Shown here: positions 9,915 to 20,931 of the stretch, piece after piece
How the letters are laid out: each line of letters starts with the position of its first letter
How positions within the stretch are numbered: the first letter of the stretch is position 1
Origin: Geodermatophilus obscurus
GTDB lineage: Bacteria; Actinomycetota; Actinomycetes; Mycobacteriales; Geodermatophilaceae
NCBI RefSeq assembly: GCF_900115395.1
Contig: NZ_FOWE01000003.1
Location: 431,867 to 495,866 of the forward strand
Length of the DNA: 64,000 nucleotides
Direction: 5' to 3'
Translations under genes and position numbers: made by a program
Notes under the pieces: generated by a model
The model's input: the letters and a program-made list of their open reading frames with translations, nothing else
The model's database searches: none
What the model was told of the DNA's origin: nothing

Positions 9915-10033
9915 TTCCGGGAGTCGACCGTTCCGTCTTTCCACTCCACTTCCTCACCGAAATGGGCGAGTCACGCACCGGGATTGGCTTTCCCTTCAGT
10001 TCGTGTGGTCGAATGGCCGCGACATCCGGACCA

Positions 10034-10064
10034 GGCGGACGGAGACGATCCGATTCCGTCCGCC
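10034..10064 (+). promoter_or_regulatory. Inverted repeat in the lsr2 leader
   Basis: Perfect 10-bp arms (GGCGGACGGA 10034-10043, TCCGTCCGCC 10055-10064) with an 11-base loop, ending nine bases before the GAGGAA ribosome binding site. It lies in the 171-base lsr2 upstream region, which by eye is clearly less GC-rich than its surroundings. It could be an operator or an mRNA hairpin. Confidence 0.55.
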
Positions 10065-10085
10065 GAGAGAGCGAGGAATACGCGA

Positions 10086-10442
10086 ATGGCGCGCAAGGTG
10101 CAGGTCATCCTGAGTGACGACCTCGACGAGGACGTCCCGGCCGACGAGACGGTGAGCTTCTCCCTCGACGGCACGAACTACGAGATCGACCTGTCGGAGA
10201 AGAACGCCGGCGAACTGCGCGACGCCTTCTCCCGTTACGTGCAGGCGGCTCGGAAGGTGAGCCGTGGCGGCGGCGGTCGGGCCTCCGGCGGAGGGCGTTC
10301 CCGCGCCACCGGTGGCGGTGGCCGCATGGACCGCGAGCAGGCCGGCGCCATCCGCGACTGGGCCCGCAAGAACGGCCACAACGTCAGCGACCGCGGCCGC
10401 ATCCCGGCCAGCGTCGTCGAGGCCTACGAGGCCGCGCACTAG
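10086..10442 (+). CDS. lsr2: Lsr2 nucleoid-associated protein
   Basis: 118 residues. Lsr2 is the actinobacterial H-NS-like protein that coats and silences AT-rich DNA. The N-terminal dimerisation domain begins [21 protein letters not shown] Gly/Arg/Ser linker (about 63-80) leads to the C-terminal DNA-binding domain with the AT-hook-like RGR in SDRGRIP. The ATG at 10086 is preceded by GAGGAA (10073-10078). An upstream in-frame start at 9984 would add residues unlike the family and is rejected. It sits between lysS and clpC, the same order as in mycobacteria. Confidence 0.95.
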   Translation: MARKVQVILSDDLDEDVPADETVSFSLDGTNYEIDLSEKNAGELRDAFSRYVQAARKVSRGGGGRASGGGRSRATGGGGRMDREQAGAIRDWARKNGHNVSDRGRIPASVVEAYEAAH

Positions 10443-10450
10443 TCGGAGGA

Positions 10451-10471
10451 CCCCCTCGCAGGGCGAGGGGG
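10451..10471 (+). terminator. First hairpin after lsr2
   Basis: 8-bp stem CCCCCTCG/CGAGGGGG (10451-10458, 10464-10471) with a 5-base loop, starting eight bases after the lsr2 stop. Confidence 0.65.
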
Positions 10472-10487
10472 CCGTTCCAGCACGTCA

Positions 10488-10524
10488 CCGACGGCCCGGT
10501 CCCCGAGTGGGACCGGGCCGTCGG
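10488..10524 (+). terminator. Second, 16-bp hairpin after lsr2
   Basis: A perfect 16-bp stem (10488-10503 with 10509-10524) and a CGAGT loop. Together with the hairpin at 10451 it forms a tandem terminator separating lsr2 from clpC. Confidence 0.8.
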
Positions 10525-10570
10525 CGTGCCCGCGTCCCGACGCGCCGTCCGCTGTCGGCGTAACGCCACC

Positions 10571-10596
10571 GGAACACCGCCCGGTCACCATCGGTT
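10571..10596 (+). promoter_or_regulatory. Candidate SigR/SigH-type promoter for clpC
   Basis: GGAAC (10571-10575), then 18 bases, then GTT (10594-10596). This fits the GGAAY-N18-GTT consensus of the disulphide-stress sigma factors SigR (Streptomyces) and SigH (mycobacteria). A vegetative -10-like TACAGT lies further down at 10658-10663. clpC belongs to the SigR regulon in Streptomyces, which supports the reading. Confidence 0.5.
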
Positions 10597-10763
10597 GGAC
10601 GAGGCAGCCACCCACCGACCCCCGGTCGCGTGCCGACGGGACGGCGTGGTCCGTGACTACAGTGGAAAGACCGGTGCCCCCAGCGCGCCGACGGACGTCG
10701 GGTGCTCCTCCCCACGCACGGGGAGGACAGTGCCGGACCAGCCGGTCAGAGGAGAAGCAGCAG

Positions 10764-13304
<2,541 letters not shown>

Positions 13305-13322
13305 CCGACCCGCACGACCGAC

Positions 13323-13355
13323 GAGGGCCGCTCCCACACCGTGGGGGCGGCCCTC
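13323..13355 (+). terminator. Terminator hairpin after clpC
   Basis: Arms 13323-13337 and 13341-13355 (GAGGGCCGCTCCCAC / GTGGGGGCGGCCCTC, one T-G wobble pair) with a 3-base loop, 18 bases after the clpC stop. Confidence 0.8.
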
Positions 13356-13379
13356 GCCGCGTCGGGCGGGTCCCGCGAC

Positions 13380-13455
13380 GATCAGGTCACCTGATCATGG
13401 GGCGTCCTCCCTCATGGCCCACCGTGAGGGAGGACCCGCTGCGGTGAGGGAGGAC
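13380..13455. repeat. Intergenic palindrome plus three copies of a 12-nt motif
   Basis: A 17-base palindrome GATCAGGT-C-ACCTGATC (13380-13396) is followed by GTCCTCCCTCA (13404-13414), its reverse complement TGAGGGAGGAC (13425-13435), and a further copy GTGAGGGAGGAC (13444-13455). The element lies between the convergent clpC and mutY genes, beyond the clpC terminator. Confidence 0.75.
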
Positions 13456-13468
13456 GGCGGGTGCCGCG

Positions 13469-14344
13469 TCAGGCGGGCAGGGTGAACCGGCCGTCGCCGG
13501 TCTGCTCCACCAGCCCGTCGGCCAGCAGCGAGTCCAGGCACCGGGAGCGCTGGACGGCGTCGTCCCAGACGGCGTCCAGGGCCCCGGCCGGGACGGGGCC
13601 GTCGGCGGCCCGCAGGACGTCGAGCAGCCGCCCGCGGACCTGACGGTCGGTCCCGGCGAAGCGCTGCACCCGCCTCGGCGGCCCGTCGGCGGACGGGCAG
13701 CCGGCCAGCCGCCAGGCGCAGCGGTCGCGCACCGGGCAGACGGCGCACCGCGGCGTCCGGGCGACGCACACCAGCGCTCCGAGTTCCATCGCCGCCACCG
13801 AGAACCGGCAGGCGCGGTCCCGGTCGGTGGGCGCGAGCGCCGCGACGTCGGTGAGGTCGGAGGCCCGGGCGGTGCCCGCCTCGGCGCGGCCGTGCACCAG
13901 CCGGGCGACCACCCGGCGGACGTTGGTGTCCACGACCGGCTGGGGCTGCCCGTGCCCGAAGCAGGCCACCGCGCGGGCGGTGTACGTCCCGACGCCGGGG
14001 AGGGCCTCCAGGGCCGCCACGTCGGCTGGGACGGCTCCTGCGTGCCGCTCGGTGAGGGCGACGGCGGTCTCGCGCAGCCGCAGCGCCCGCCGGGGGTAGC
14101 CGAGCTTCCCCCACGCGCGGATCACCTCCGCCGGTGAGGCCGCGGCCAGGTCGGCCGGCGCCGGCCAGCGCGCCATCCACTCGGTCCACACCGGCGCGAC
14201 CCGCGCCACCGGGGTCTGCTGCAGCATCACCTCGCTGACCAGCACCGCCCACGGGTCCACACCGGGGCGCCGCCACGGCAGGTCCCGGGCGGCGGTGTCG
14301 TACCAGTCGACGAGGGCGTCCCCCAGCCCGGCCGTGCTCTCCAC
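13469..14344 (-). CDS. mutY: A/G-specific adenine glycosylase
   Basis: 291 residues from the GTG at 14344. MutY removes adenine mispaired with 8-oxoguanine. The HhH-GPD core carries SEVMLQQTPVARVAPVW (catalytic Glu) and the ALPGVGTYTARAV hairpin followed by VVDTNVRRV (catalytic Asp). The 4Fe-4S ligands are present as C-X6-C-X2-C-X5-C in CVARTPRCAVCPVRDRC. A much longer upstream reading frame exists, but its extra residues are low-complexity Arg/Pro/Ala and antisense to the next gene. Length from 14344 matches mycobacterial MutY. Its start diverges from the membrane protein gene at 14422. Confidence 0.93.
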   Translation of the reverse strand: MESTAGLGDALVDWYDTAARDLPWRRPGVDPWAVLVSEVMLQQTPVARVAPVWTEWMARWPAPADLAAASPAEVIRAWGKLGYPRRALRLRETAVALTERHAGAVPADVAALEALPGVGTYTARAVACFGHGQPQPVVDTNVRRVVARLVHGRAEAGTARASDLTDVAALAPTDRDRACRFSVAAMELGALVCVARTPRCAVCPVRDRCAWRLAGCPSADGPPRRVQRFAGTDRQVRGRLLDVLRAADGPVPAGALDAVWDDAVQRSRCLDSLLADGLVEQTGDGRFTLPA

Positions 14345-14421
14345 GGGGGTCCAGTGTGCCCGGCGCCCGGTCGCGGCGTGCCCCGGTGCGGCCGCCGGAG
14401 GGTGCGCACTACCGTCACCTC

Positions 14422-15102
14422 GTGCTGCACCCGGTCGGACCCCTCCCGGCGGCCGTCTACTGGCGACGGCGCCTGGTGGTCCTGGTGGTGCTGCTCGCCG
14501 TCCTCGGCGGTGTCGGCTGGCTGGTGGTCGCCGTGGTGACCGGCTCGGGCAACAGTGCCGCCGCGACCGGTTCGACGACGTCGTCGGAGCCGGTGGGGAC
14601 GCCGGCGCTCGACCGGGTCGTCCCCTCCCCGGCCGGTGTGCAGACGCCGACCCCGCCGCCGAGCACGCCCCCGCCGGCACCCGCGTCACCGGCCGCGCCG
14701 GGGCAGGAGGCCGGGGCGCCGTGCGGCGACGACGTGATCGCGCTGGAGGTGCGCACGCCGGGCAGCGTCGCCTCCGGCTCGAGCCCGGTGTTCGAGCTGG
14801 TCGTCACCAACACCGCCGCCGTGCCCTGCACCCGGGTGCTGGACCAGCAGCTGCAGGAGATGGTGCTGCTCGACGGCGCCGGCACCCGGCTGTGGGGCAG
14901 CAACGACTGCCAGCCCGAGGCCAGCAGCGACAACCGCACCCTCGCCCCGGGTGAGCAGGTGGTCTTCCCGCTGACCTGGAGCGGCCTGACCAGCGAGCCG
15001 ACCTGCACCGCGGCCCGCGCGCCGGTGGCACCGGGCAGCTACCTGGTGCGGGCACGGCTGGACACCAAGACCAGCCCCGACGCCCCCCTCCAGGTCACCT
15101 AG
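14422..15102 (+). CDS. Single-TM membrane-anchored extracytoplasmic protein (Rv3587c-like position)
   Basis: 226 residues from the GTG at 14422, chosen because TACCGT (14410-14415) lies six bases upstream. An N-terminal transmembrane helix (about 16-38, LVVLVVLLAVLGGVGWLVVA) is followed by a Ser/Thr/Pro-rich linker (about 40-95) and a folded domain with four Cys residues, likely two disulphides. The domain has a beta-rich pattern (FELVVTNTAAVPCTRVL, PLTWSGL, GSYLVRARLD), like other actinobacterial secreted proteins of unknown role. The equivalent position next to disA in mycobacteria holds a conserved membrane protein. Function not recognised. Confidence 0.75.
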   Translation: MLHPVGPLPAAVYWRRRLVVLVVLLAVLGGVGWLVVAVVTGSGNSAAATGSTTSSEPVGTPALDRVVPSPAGVQTPTPPPSTPPPAPASPAAPGQEAGAPCGDDVIALEVRTPGSVASGSSPVFELVVTNTAAVPCTRVLDQQLQEMVLLDGAGTRLWGSNDCQPEASSDNRTLAPGEQVVFPLTWSGLTSEPTCTAARAPVAPGSYLVRARLDTKTSPDAPLQVT

Positions 15103-15113
15103 CGACCGCCGGT

Positions 15114-15171
15114 GGCCCCCGTGCAGGGACCCACCCCGAGCGTCAGCGAGGGGTGGGGGGCACGGGGGTCC
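15114..15171. terminator. Bidirectional hairpin between convergent genes
   Basis: Outer arms GGCCCCCGTGC (15114-15124) and GCACGGGGGTCC (15160-15171), with inner arms CCCACCCC and GGGGTGGG. It sits between the membrane protein and disA, so it can serve both strands. Confidence 0.7.
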
Positions 15172-15175
15172 TTCC

Positions 15176-16264
15176 TCAGCTGTAGCGGTCGAGGATCGAG
15201 GTCTCGGCCAGCCGGGACAGCCCCTCGCGGATGCCGCGGGCCCGGGCCTCGCCGACGCCGTCGACGGCCAGCAGGTCCTCGATGGTGGCGGCGAGCAGCT
15301 TCTGCAGGCCGCCGAAGTGCTCGACCAGCCGGTCGATGATCGCGGCCGGCAGGCGCGGCACCCGGGCCAGCAGCCGGTAGCCGCGCGGGCTGACGGGGGA
15401 GTCGAGTGCGTCGGCCGCGGTGGGCAGGCCGTAGCACCGGGCGACGGCGGAGAGGTCGAGCAGCTCGGTGGCCGACAGCGTGCGCAGCTCGGCGAGCACG
15501 TCCTCGATCGTCCGTGGCCGACGGGCGGCGCCCCCGGGCATGTAGTCGCGGACCAGCAGCGCGCGGTCCTCCTCGACCCCGGCGAGCATCTCGTCGAGCT
15601 GCAGGGCCAGCAGCCGGCCGTCGGTGCCCAGCTCGACGACGAATCCCTCAATCTCGTCGGCGATCCGGCGCACCATCTCCAGCCGCTGGCTGACGCTCAT
15701 CGCGTCGCGGACGGTGACCAGGTCCTCGATCTCCAGCGCCGACAGCGTGCTGGCGACCTCGTCGAGGCGCAGCTTGTAGCGCTCCAGCGCGGCGAGGGCC
15801 TGGTTGGCCCGCGCGAGGATCGTCGTCGGGTGCTCGAGGGTGTAGCGCCGGCCGGCGACGTAGACGCTGATGATGTGCATCGACTGGCTGACCGAGATCA
15901 CCGGGAACCCGGACTGGACCGCGACCCGCTCGGCGGTGCGGTGCCGGGTGCCCGACTCCTCGGTGGGCACCGTCGAGTCGGGCATGAGGTGCACGCCGGC
16001 GCGGACGATGCGCAGCCCGTCGGAGGAGAGGATCACCGCGCCGTCCATCTTGGCCAGCTCGCGCAGCCGGGTGGCCGACAGGGCGACGTCGAGGGCGAAG
16101 CCGCCGGTGCAGATGGACTCCACGACTCGGTCGTAGCCGAGCACGATCAGCGCGCCGGTGCGGCCGGCCAGGATCCGCTCGAGGCCGTCGCGCAGGGCCG
16201 TCCCCGGTGCGATGCGGCCGAGGAGCTCCCGGAGGGTGACCTCGGAGTCCACAGCGGGGGGCAC
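15176..16264 (-). CDS. disA: DNA integrity scanning protein DisA (diadenylate cyclase)
   Basis: 362 residues. DisA makes c-di-AMP from two ATP and pauses this activity at branched DNA. The N-terminal DAC domain carries the DGA motif ([11 protein letters not shown]) and the RHR motif (GTRHRTAER). A helical linker (about 145-290) leads to a C-terminal HhH domain ([19 protein letters not shown]). The GTG start is preceded by AGGAG (complement 16270-16274) and a TAGACT -10. The radA gene lies just upstream on the same strand, the classical radA-disA pair. Confidence 0.96.
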   Translation of the reverse strand: MPPAVDSEVTLRELLGRIAPGTALRDGLERILAGRTGALIVLGYDRVVESICTGGFALDVALSATRLRELAKMDGAVILSSDGLRIVRAGVHLMPDSTVPTEESGTRHRTAERVAVQSGFPVISVSQSMHIISVYVAGRRYTLEHPTTILARANQALAALERYKLRLDEVASTLSALEIEDLVTVRDAMSVSQRLEMVRRIADEIEGFVVELGTDGRLLALQLDEMLAGVEEDRALLVRDYMPGGAARRPRTIEDVLAELRTLSATELLDLSAVARCYGLPTAADALDSPVSPRGYRLLARVPRLPAAIIDRLVEHFGGLQKLLAATIEDLLAVDGVGEARARGIREGLSRLAETSILDRYS

Positions 16265-16298
16265 GAGCGCTCCTGACGTCGACGCGGTCTGGTGGCTG

Positions 16299-16304
16299 AG
16301 TCTA
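16299..16304 (-). promoter_or_regulatory. -10 hexamer of the disA promoter
   Basis: TAGACT on the minus strand, 34 bases before the disA start codon. It is followed by a normal AGGAG site, so disA is one of the genes here with a 5' leader. It may allow disA expression independent of radA. Confidence 0.5.
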
Positions 16305-16376
16305 CGTCCCGCCTGCCGGGTGCCGCGGCGGGTCGCGAGCGGGGCAGGGTCACCCGAGCAGGTGATCCGCCGCCGC

Positions 16377-17750
16377 TCAGCCGGGGAGGAGCCCCGCGAG
16401 GGCCGCGCCGAGGTCGGGCACCTCCATGAGCCGCATGCCCTTCGGCGCCTGCCCGGCGTCCGGAGGCACCAGGGCGAGCCGGTAGCCCTGCCGGGCCGCC
16501 TCGGCCAGCCGACGGCCCGTGCCGCCGACGCGGCGGATCTCCCCGGACAGGCCGACCTCGCCCAGCGCGATCATGCCCTCCGGCAACGGGGTGTCCCTCG
16601 ACGCCGAGGCGATGGCCAGTGCGAGCGCGAGGTCGGCCGCGGGCTCGGCGATCTTGACCCCGCCGACGGAGGCGGCGAACACGTCGGCGTCGGCCAGCCG
16701 GACCCCGCCGCGCCGCTCGACGACGGCGTTGACCATCGCGACCCGCTGGGAGTCCAGCCCGCTGACGGCGCGACGGGGCGAGCCGCCGCCGGCACTGGTG
16801 GCCACCAGCGCCTGCACCTCGGCCAGCAGCGGCCGGCTGCCCTCCATCGTGACGGTGACGCAACTGCCCGGCACCGAGGCGGTGCGGCGGGAGACGAACA
16901 GGTGCGACGGGTCGGGGACGCCGACGACCCCGCCGTCGCCGATCTCGAAGCAGCCGATCTCGTCGGCCGGGCCGAAGCGGTTCTTGGTGGCCCGGACCAG
17001 CCGCAGCGTGGAGTGCCGCTCGCCGTCGAAGGAGACGACGACGTCGACGAGGTGCTCCAGCGCCCGCGGGCCGGCGATTGCGCCGTCCTTGGTCACGTGC
17101 CCGACGAGGATCGTGGTCATCCCGCGGGACTTGGCGACGGCGGTCAGCGCCGTGGCGACCGCGCGGACCTGGGAGGCGCCGCCGTCGGTGCCGTCGACGG
17201 CGGGGGAGCGCACCGTCTGCACGCTGTCGAGCACCAGCAGGGAGGGCGACACCTGCTCGACGTGCGCGAGGACGGCGGACAGCTCGGTCTCGGCGGCGAG
17301 GTACAGCCGGTCGTGCAGCGCGCCGATCCGCTCGGCGCGCAGTCGCACCTGGGCCGCGGACTCCTCGCCGGAGACCACGAGCGTGGGCCCGTTGGCCGCC
17401 GCGACCCGGTGGGCCACCTCGAGCAGCAGCGTGGACTTGCCCACCCCGGGCTCGCCGGCGACGAGCACCACCGCGCCGGGCACCAGCCCGCCGCCGAGGA
17501 CGCGGTCGAACTCGGGGATCCCGGTGGGCACCGCGCGGGCCCCGGCCAGCTCGACCTGGGCGATCGGCCGGGCGGGTGCGGTGACGGGGCCGGCGGCGAC
17601 GGCACGCAGGGCGGGTGCGGCCGGGCCGACCTCCTGCAGCGTGCCCCAGGCCTGGCACTCGGGGCACCTGCCCATCCACTTGGCCGAGGAGTACCCGCAC
17701 TCGGTGCAGCGGTGGGCAGGACGGGCGGACTTCACGCCGGACGGAGGCAC
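16377..17750 (-). CDS. radA: DNA repair protein RadA
   Basis: 457 residues. RadA (Sms) is a RecA-like branch-migration factor in recombinational repair. The N-terminal zinc finger uses C15, C18, C29 and C32 ([18 protein letters not shown]). The ATPase core has Walker [10 protein letters not shown] and the RadA-specific KNRFG motif ([11 protein letters not shown]), and the C-terminal third is a Lon-protease-like domain. The GTG start at 17750 has TACCGT (complement 17757-17762) six bases upstream, a leaderless arrangement; a second GTG at 17735 is less likely. Gene order LpqE-like lipoprotein/radA/disA matches mycobacteria. Confidence 0.95.
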   Translation of the reverse strand: MPPSGVKSARPAHRCTECGYSSAKWMGRCPECQAWGTLQEVGPAAPALRAVAAGPVTAPARPIAQVELAGARAVPTGIPEFDRVLGGGLVPGAVVLVAGEPGVGKSTLLLEVAHRVAAANGPTLVVSGEESAAQVRLRAERIGALHDRLYLAAETELSAVLAHVEQVSPSLLVLDSVQTVRSPAVDGTDGGASQVRAVATALTAVAKSRGMTTILVGHVTKDGAIAGPRALEHLVDVVVSFDGERHSTLRLVRATKNRFGPADEIGCFEIGDGGVVGVPDPSHLFVSRRTASVPGSCVTVTMEGSRPLLAEVQALVATSAGGGSPRRAVSGLDSQRVAMVNAVVERRGGVRLADADVFAASVGGVKIAEPAADLALALAIASASRDTPLPEGMIALGEVGLSGEIRRVGGTGRRLAEAARQGYRLALVPPDAGQAPKGMRLMEVPDLGAALAGLLPG

Positions 17751-17816
17751 CCCGCCACGGTAGGTCGGGGCACCGACAGTCCCCGGGAGGACGGCGTCCT
17801 CGGACGGCGCGGGTCC

Positions 17817-18536
17817 TCACTCCGCCTGGGTGTCCTCCTCGCTCGCGGGGTTCTCCTGCTGACCGCCGCCCTCGCCCTCGCCCTCCCCCTCGTGGAAGTC
17901 GAAGGGCTCACCGCGCTCGACCTCCTCGTCCGGGATGCCGACGAGCGCCTGCAGCTCGATCTCCCCGGCCTGCTCGAAGGTGAAGGTCAGGGGCAGGGTC
18001 TGACCGGGCGTGAGCGGCTCGGCGAGGTCCTGCAGCGTGATGGTGGCGTCGCCGTCGCGGCCGAGGTACAGAGCCGTGTCGGCGGGGATCACCAGCGACA
18101 GCTCCGTGCTGGCCGTCGGGGTCGCGCCGGTCGGCGCCGCGGGGGCCGTGCCCGGGGTGGCGCCGGTGGTGCCCGGTGCAGGCGGCGTCGTGGGCTCGTT
18201 GCCCGCGGGGGAGGACGGGGAGGGAGTCGGGCCGGTGCCGGCGATCCGCAGGCCCGAGAAGCCCTCGCCCTCGATGGCGGTGAGCGTCTCGTCCTCGTTC
18301 GAGGCGTTGACGATCGTCATCACGAGGACGGCGTCGTCGCCCTCCTCGTAGAGCCCGTCCTCGGGGTAGGCGAGCGTCACCTGGCGCAGCAGGACGTCCT
18401 CGACCTGCGCCATGGGTCCGACCTTGTCGCGGTCCTGCGTGGCGGTCTGCGAGACCTGGCCGGCGCTGCACGCGCCGAGCGTGACCGGGCTGATCACGAG
18501 AGCACCCATCAGGGCGGCGCGCAGCGCGCGGTTCAC
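17817..18536 (-). CDS. LpqE-like lipoprotein
   Basis: 239 residues from the GTG at 18536, which has GGAGG nine bases upstream. The signal peptide ends in a lipobox, LGAC, with the lipidated Cys near residue 25. The mature part has a beta-sandwich-like pattern (DAVLVMTIVNASNEDETLTAI and LPLTFTFEQAGEIELQALV), interrupted by a Pro/Thr/Ala-rich insertion of about 55 residues. The C-terminus is acidic (EGEGEGEGG). Position beside radA corresponds to lpqE in mycobacteria. The fold resembles PCu(A)C copper chaperones, but I see no clear Met/His copper motif, so the function remains open. Confidence 0.75.
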   Translation of the reverse strand: MNRALRAALMGALVISPVTLGACSAGQVSQTATQDRDKVGPMAQVEDVLLRQVTLAYPEDGLYEEGDDAVLVMTIVNASNEDETLTAIEGEGFSGLRIAGTGPTPSPSSPAGNEPTTPPAPGTTGATPGTAPAAPTGATPTASTELSLVIPADTALYLGRDGDATITLQDLAEPLTPGQTLPLTFTFEQAGEIELQALVGIPDEEVERGEPFDFHEGEGEGEGGGQQENPASEEDTQAE

Positions 18537-18645
18537 GACGGTCGACCTCCAGCGTGGAACACCTGCCGGCCACCGTGCACTCGATGGCCCCGACTCGCGC
18601 CGAGCGTAGCCGTCCACCCACCATGTCCGCCGGGAGGTGGAGCCG

Positions 18646-20235
18646 ATGCAGCACCCGGGAGCCGGGGCCGGCGCCGATACCGACGCCGGTACCGGCGCCG
18701 AGGAGCGCGACCCGGCACTGGCCGACTTCCCGGAGCGGTCGCCGGCCACCCGGCGGTGGCTGTTCGCCGACCAGCTCGGCCCGCACTTCCTCGACCGGCC
18801 CGACCAGCCGGTGCTGCTCGTCGAGGCCAAGGCGGTGTTCGCCCGCCGCCGCTTCCACCGGCAGAAGGCGCACCTGGTGCTCTCCGCGCTGCGCCACCGC
18901 GCCGCCGAGCTGGGCGAGCAGGCGCACCTGCACCAGGTCACCACCTACGCCGAGGCGCTCGACCGCTACGACGAGCCGCTGAGCGTCTGCGCGCCGACGA
19001 CGTGGAGCAGCCGCGACTTCGTCCTCGCCCGGCCCGGGCTGCAGGTGCTGGCGGCCCGCGGGTTCGTCAGCACCCAGGGCGAGTTCGCCGGCTGGGCCGA
19101 GGGGCGCGGCCGGCGGCGGCTGCTGATGGAGGACTTCTACCGCGACGCCCGCCGGCGCCGCGACGTGCTGATGGACGGCGCGCAGCCCCTGGGCGGGCAG
19201 TGGAACTACGACGCGGAGAACCGCGAGCCCCCACCGCGGGACGGCCGCTCGCCCGCACCGGAGCCGTGGTGGCCGGCCGAGGACGAGATCGACGAGCAGG
19301 TGCGCGCCGACCTCGACCGCTGGGAGGCCGACGGCGAGGTCTCCTTCGTCGGCGACGACGGCCCGCGGCTGTTCCCCGCCACCCGCGAGGAGGCGCTCAC
19401 CCGGCTGCACGACTTCCTCACCGCGCGGCTGGGCGTCTTCGGCCCGCACGAGGACGCGATGCTCGCCGGCGAGCGGTGGCTGGCCCACTCGCTGCTCTCG
19501 CCGGCGATGAACCTCGGCCTGCTCGACCCGCTGGAGGTGGTGCGCGCCGCGGAGGCCACCGCCCGCGCCCGTGCCGCCGACGGCGACCCGCTGCCGCTGA
19601 ACTCCGTCGAGGGGTTCGTCCGGCAGGTCATGGGCTGGCGGGACTACATCTGGCACACCTACTGGCACTTCGGCCGCCCCTACCGGCACGCCAACGCGCT
19701 GCGGGCCCTGGAGCCGGTGCCGGACTGGATGGCCGAGCTCGACGACTCCGCCGTCGACGCGGCGTGCCTGTCCGGCGTCCTCGGCGACCTGCGCCGCGAC
19801 GGCTGGGTGCACCACATCCCGCGGCTGATGGTGCTCGGCAACTACGCGCTGCAGCGCGGCATCGACCCGCGGGAGCTCACCGACTGGTTCCACCGCACGT
19901 TCGTCGACGGCTACGACTGGGTGATGGTGGCCAACATCGTCGGGATGAGCCAGCACGCCGACGGCGGGGCGCTGGCCACCAAGCCCTACGCCGCCGGTGG
20001 CGCCTACATCGACCGGATGAGCGACTACTGCGGCCGCTGCCCCTACGACCCGAGGCAGCGCCTCGGCGACGCCGCCTGCCCCTACACCGCCGGCTACTGG
20101 GCCTTCCTCGAGCGCAACCGCGAGCGGCTCGCCGGCAACCAGCGGATGCGCCGTCCGCTGCAGGGGCTGGACCGGCTCAGGGACCTCCCCCTGGTCGTCG
20201 AGCAGGAGGCCGCCCGGGGCACCAGCGCCCCCTGA
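18646..20235 (+). CDS. Cryptochrome/photolyase-related protein, Fe-S type (PhrB/CryPro-like)
   Basis: 529 residues from the ATG at 18646, eight bases after GGGAGG (18632-18637); a GTG nine bases earlier is an alternative. The N-terminal photolyase-related domain (LFADQLGPHFLD) is followed by the FAD-binding helical domain with SVEGFVRQVMGWRDYIWHTY. Four cysteines are placed as in Fe-S bacterial photolyases: one in DAACLSGVL and three in YCGRCPYDPRQRLGDAACPY. Family members repair (6-4) photoproducts with light. The first 35 residues are low-complexity. It diverges from the LpqE-like gene. Confidence 0.9.
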   Translation: MQHPGAGAGADTDAGTGAEERDPALADFPERSPATRRWLFADQLGPHFLDRPDQPVLLVEAKAVFARRRFHRQKAHLVLSALRHRAAELGEQAHLHQVTTYAEALDRYDEPLSVCAPTTWSSRDFVLARPGLQVLAARGFVSTQGEFAGWAEGRGRRRLLMEDFYRDARRRRDVLMDGAQPLGGQWNYDAENREPPPRDGRSPAPEPWWPAEDEIDEQVRADLDRWEADGEVSFVGDDGPRLFPATREEALTRLHDFLTARLGVFGPHEDAMLAGERWLAHSLLSPAMNLGLLDPLEVVRAAEATARARAADGDPLPLNSVEGFVRQVMGWRDYIWHTYWHFGRPYRHANALRALEPVPDWMAELDDSAVDAACLSGVLGDLRRDGWVHHIPRLMVLGNYALQRGIDPRELTDWFHRTFVDGYDWVMVANIVGMSQHADGGALATKPYAAGGAYIDRMSDYCGRCPYDPRQRLGDAACPYTAGYWAFLERNRERLAGNQRMRRPLQGLDRLRDLPLVVEQEAARGTSAP

Positions 20236-20276
20236 ACGAGGGAGAACGGTCCGGTCGGGCCGCGCACCTGCCGATG

Positions 20277-20293
20277 CCCCCTGTGCACGGGGG
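20277..20293 (+). terminator. Short GC hairpin after the photolyase gene
   Basis: CCCCC (20277-20281) and GGGGG (20289-20293) flank TGTGCAC, 42 bases after the photolyase stop and 18 bases before the sigma-factor start. It is weak and could also affect the sigma-factor leader. Confidence 0.35.
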
Positions 20294-20310
20294 ACGGCGC
20301 GGAGGTGCGG

Positions 20311-20931
20311 ATGGCGGTCGGGGCGACGTTCGACGACGTCCTCGCAGCGGCCCAGGCGGGCGCGGCGTGGGCGTTCGAGGTGCTCTACCGGGACCTGTCC
20401 CCGGCGGTCACCGGCTACCTGCGACTGCACGGGGCGCCGGACCCCGACGACCTGGCCAGCGAGACCTTCCTGGCCGTCTTCCGCGGCCTGGGCGGGTTCC
20501 GCGGCGACGAGGCCGCGCTGCGCTCCTGGGTGTTCACCATCGCCCACCGCCGGCTGGTCGACGAGTGGCGCCGGCGCAGCCGCCGCCCGCAGGCCGCCGA
20601 CGACGCCGGCGGCCTCCTGGCCGGGGTGGCCGGCGGGGACGTGGAGGACGACGTCCTGACCCGGCTGGGCGCCGAGGCGGTGCACCGGCTGTGTGCCGGC
20701 CTGCCCGGCGACCAGCGCTCGGTGCTGCTGCTGCGGGTGCTCGCCGACCTCACCGTCGAGCAGGTGGCCGAGGTCCTGGGGCGGTCCGTGGGAGCGGTGA
20801 AGGCCCTGCAGCGGCGCGGCCTGCGGCGGCTGCGGGAGGAGCTCGACCCGGCCGGCACCACCCGCCGGGGTGAGTCCGGGAGAGCGGGCGCACCCCTGAC
20901 GGCCCGCGCGGCGATGACGGGAGCGAGATGA
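20311..20931 (+). CDS. ECF-type RNA polymerase sigma factor
   Basis: 206 residues from the ATG at 20311, with GGAGG (20301-20305) five bases upstream. Region 2 is seen in LYRDLSPAVTGYLRLHGAPDPDDLASETFL and FRGDEAALRSWVFTIAHRRLVDEWRRR. Region 4 follows in LPGDQRSVLLLRVLADLTVEQVAEVLGRSVGAVKALQRRGLRRLR, with its helix-turn-helix. The last 30 residues are variable. The next gene overlaps by 4 nt and encodes a membrane protein, the usual place of an anti-sigma factor. Target promoter and signal are not evident. Confidence 0.9.
   Translation: MAVGATFDDVLAAAQAGAAWAFEVLYRDLSPAVTGYLRLHGAPDPDDLASETFLAVFRGLGGFRGDEAALRSWVFTIAHRRLVDEWRRRSRRPQAADDAGGLLAGVAGGDVEDDVLTRLGAEAVHRLCAGLPGDQRSVLLLRVLADLTVEQVAEVLGRSVGAVKALQRRGLRRLREELDPAGTTRRGESGRAGAPLTARAAMTGAR

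Noticed and set aside
6138..9944. A 1268-codon open frame on the minus strand across nadB to lysS
   Set aside because: It is antisense to five clear genes. Long shadow frames are expected at this GC content, and its translation is low-complexity His/Gly/Arg/Asp.
9984..10085. Upstream extension of Lsr2
   Set aside because: The added residues do not resemble the family, the region is low-GC promoter-like DNA, and a good ribosome binding site precedes the ATG at 10086.
14345..14689. N-terminal extension of MutY
   Set aside because: It is antisense to the 14422 gene and low-complexity. MutY length is already normal from 14344.
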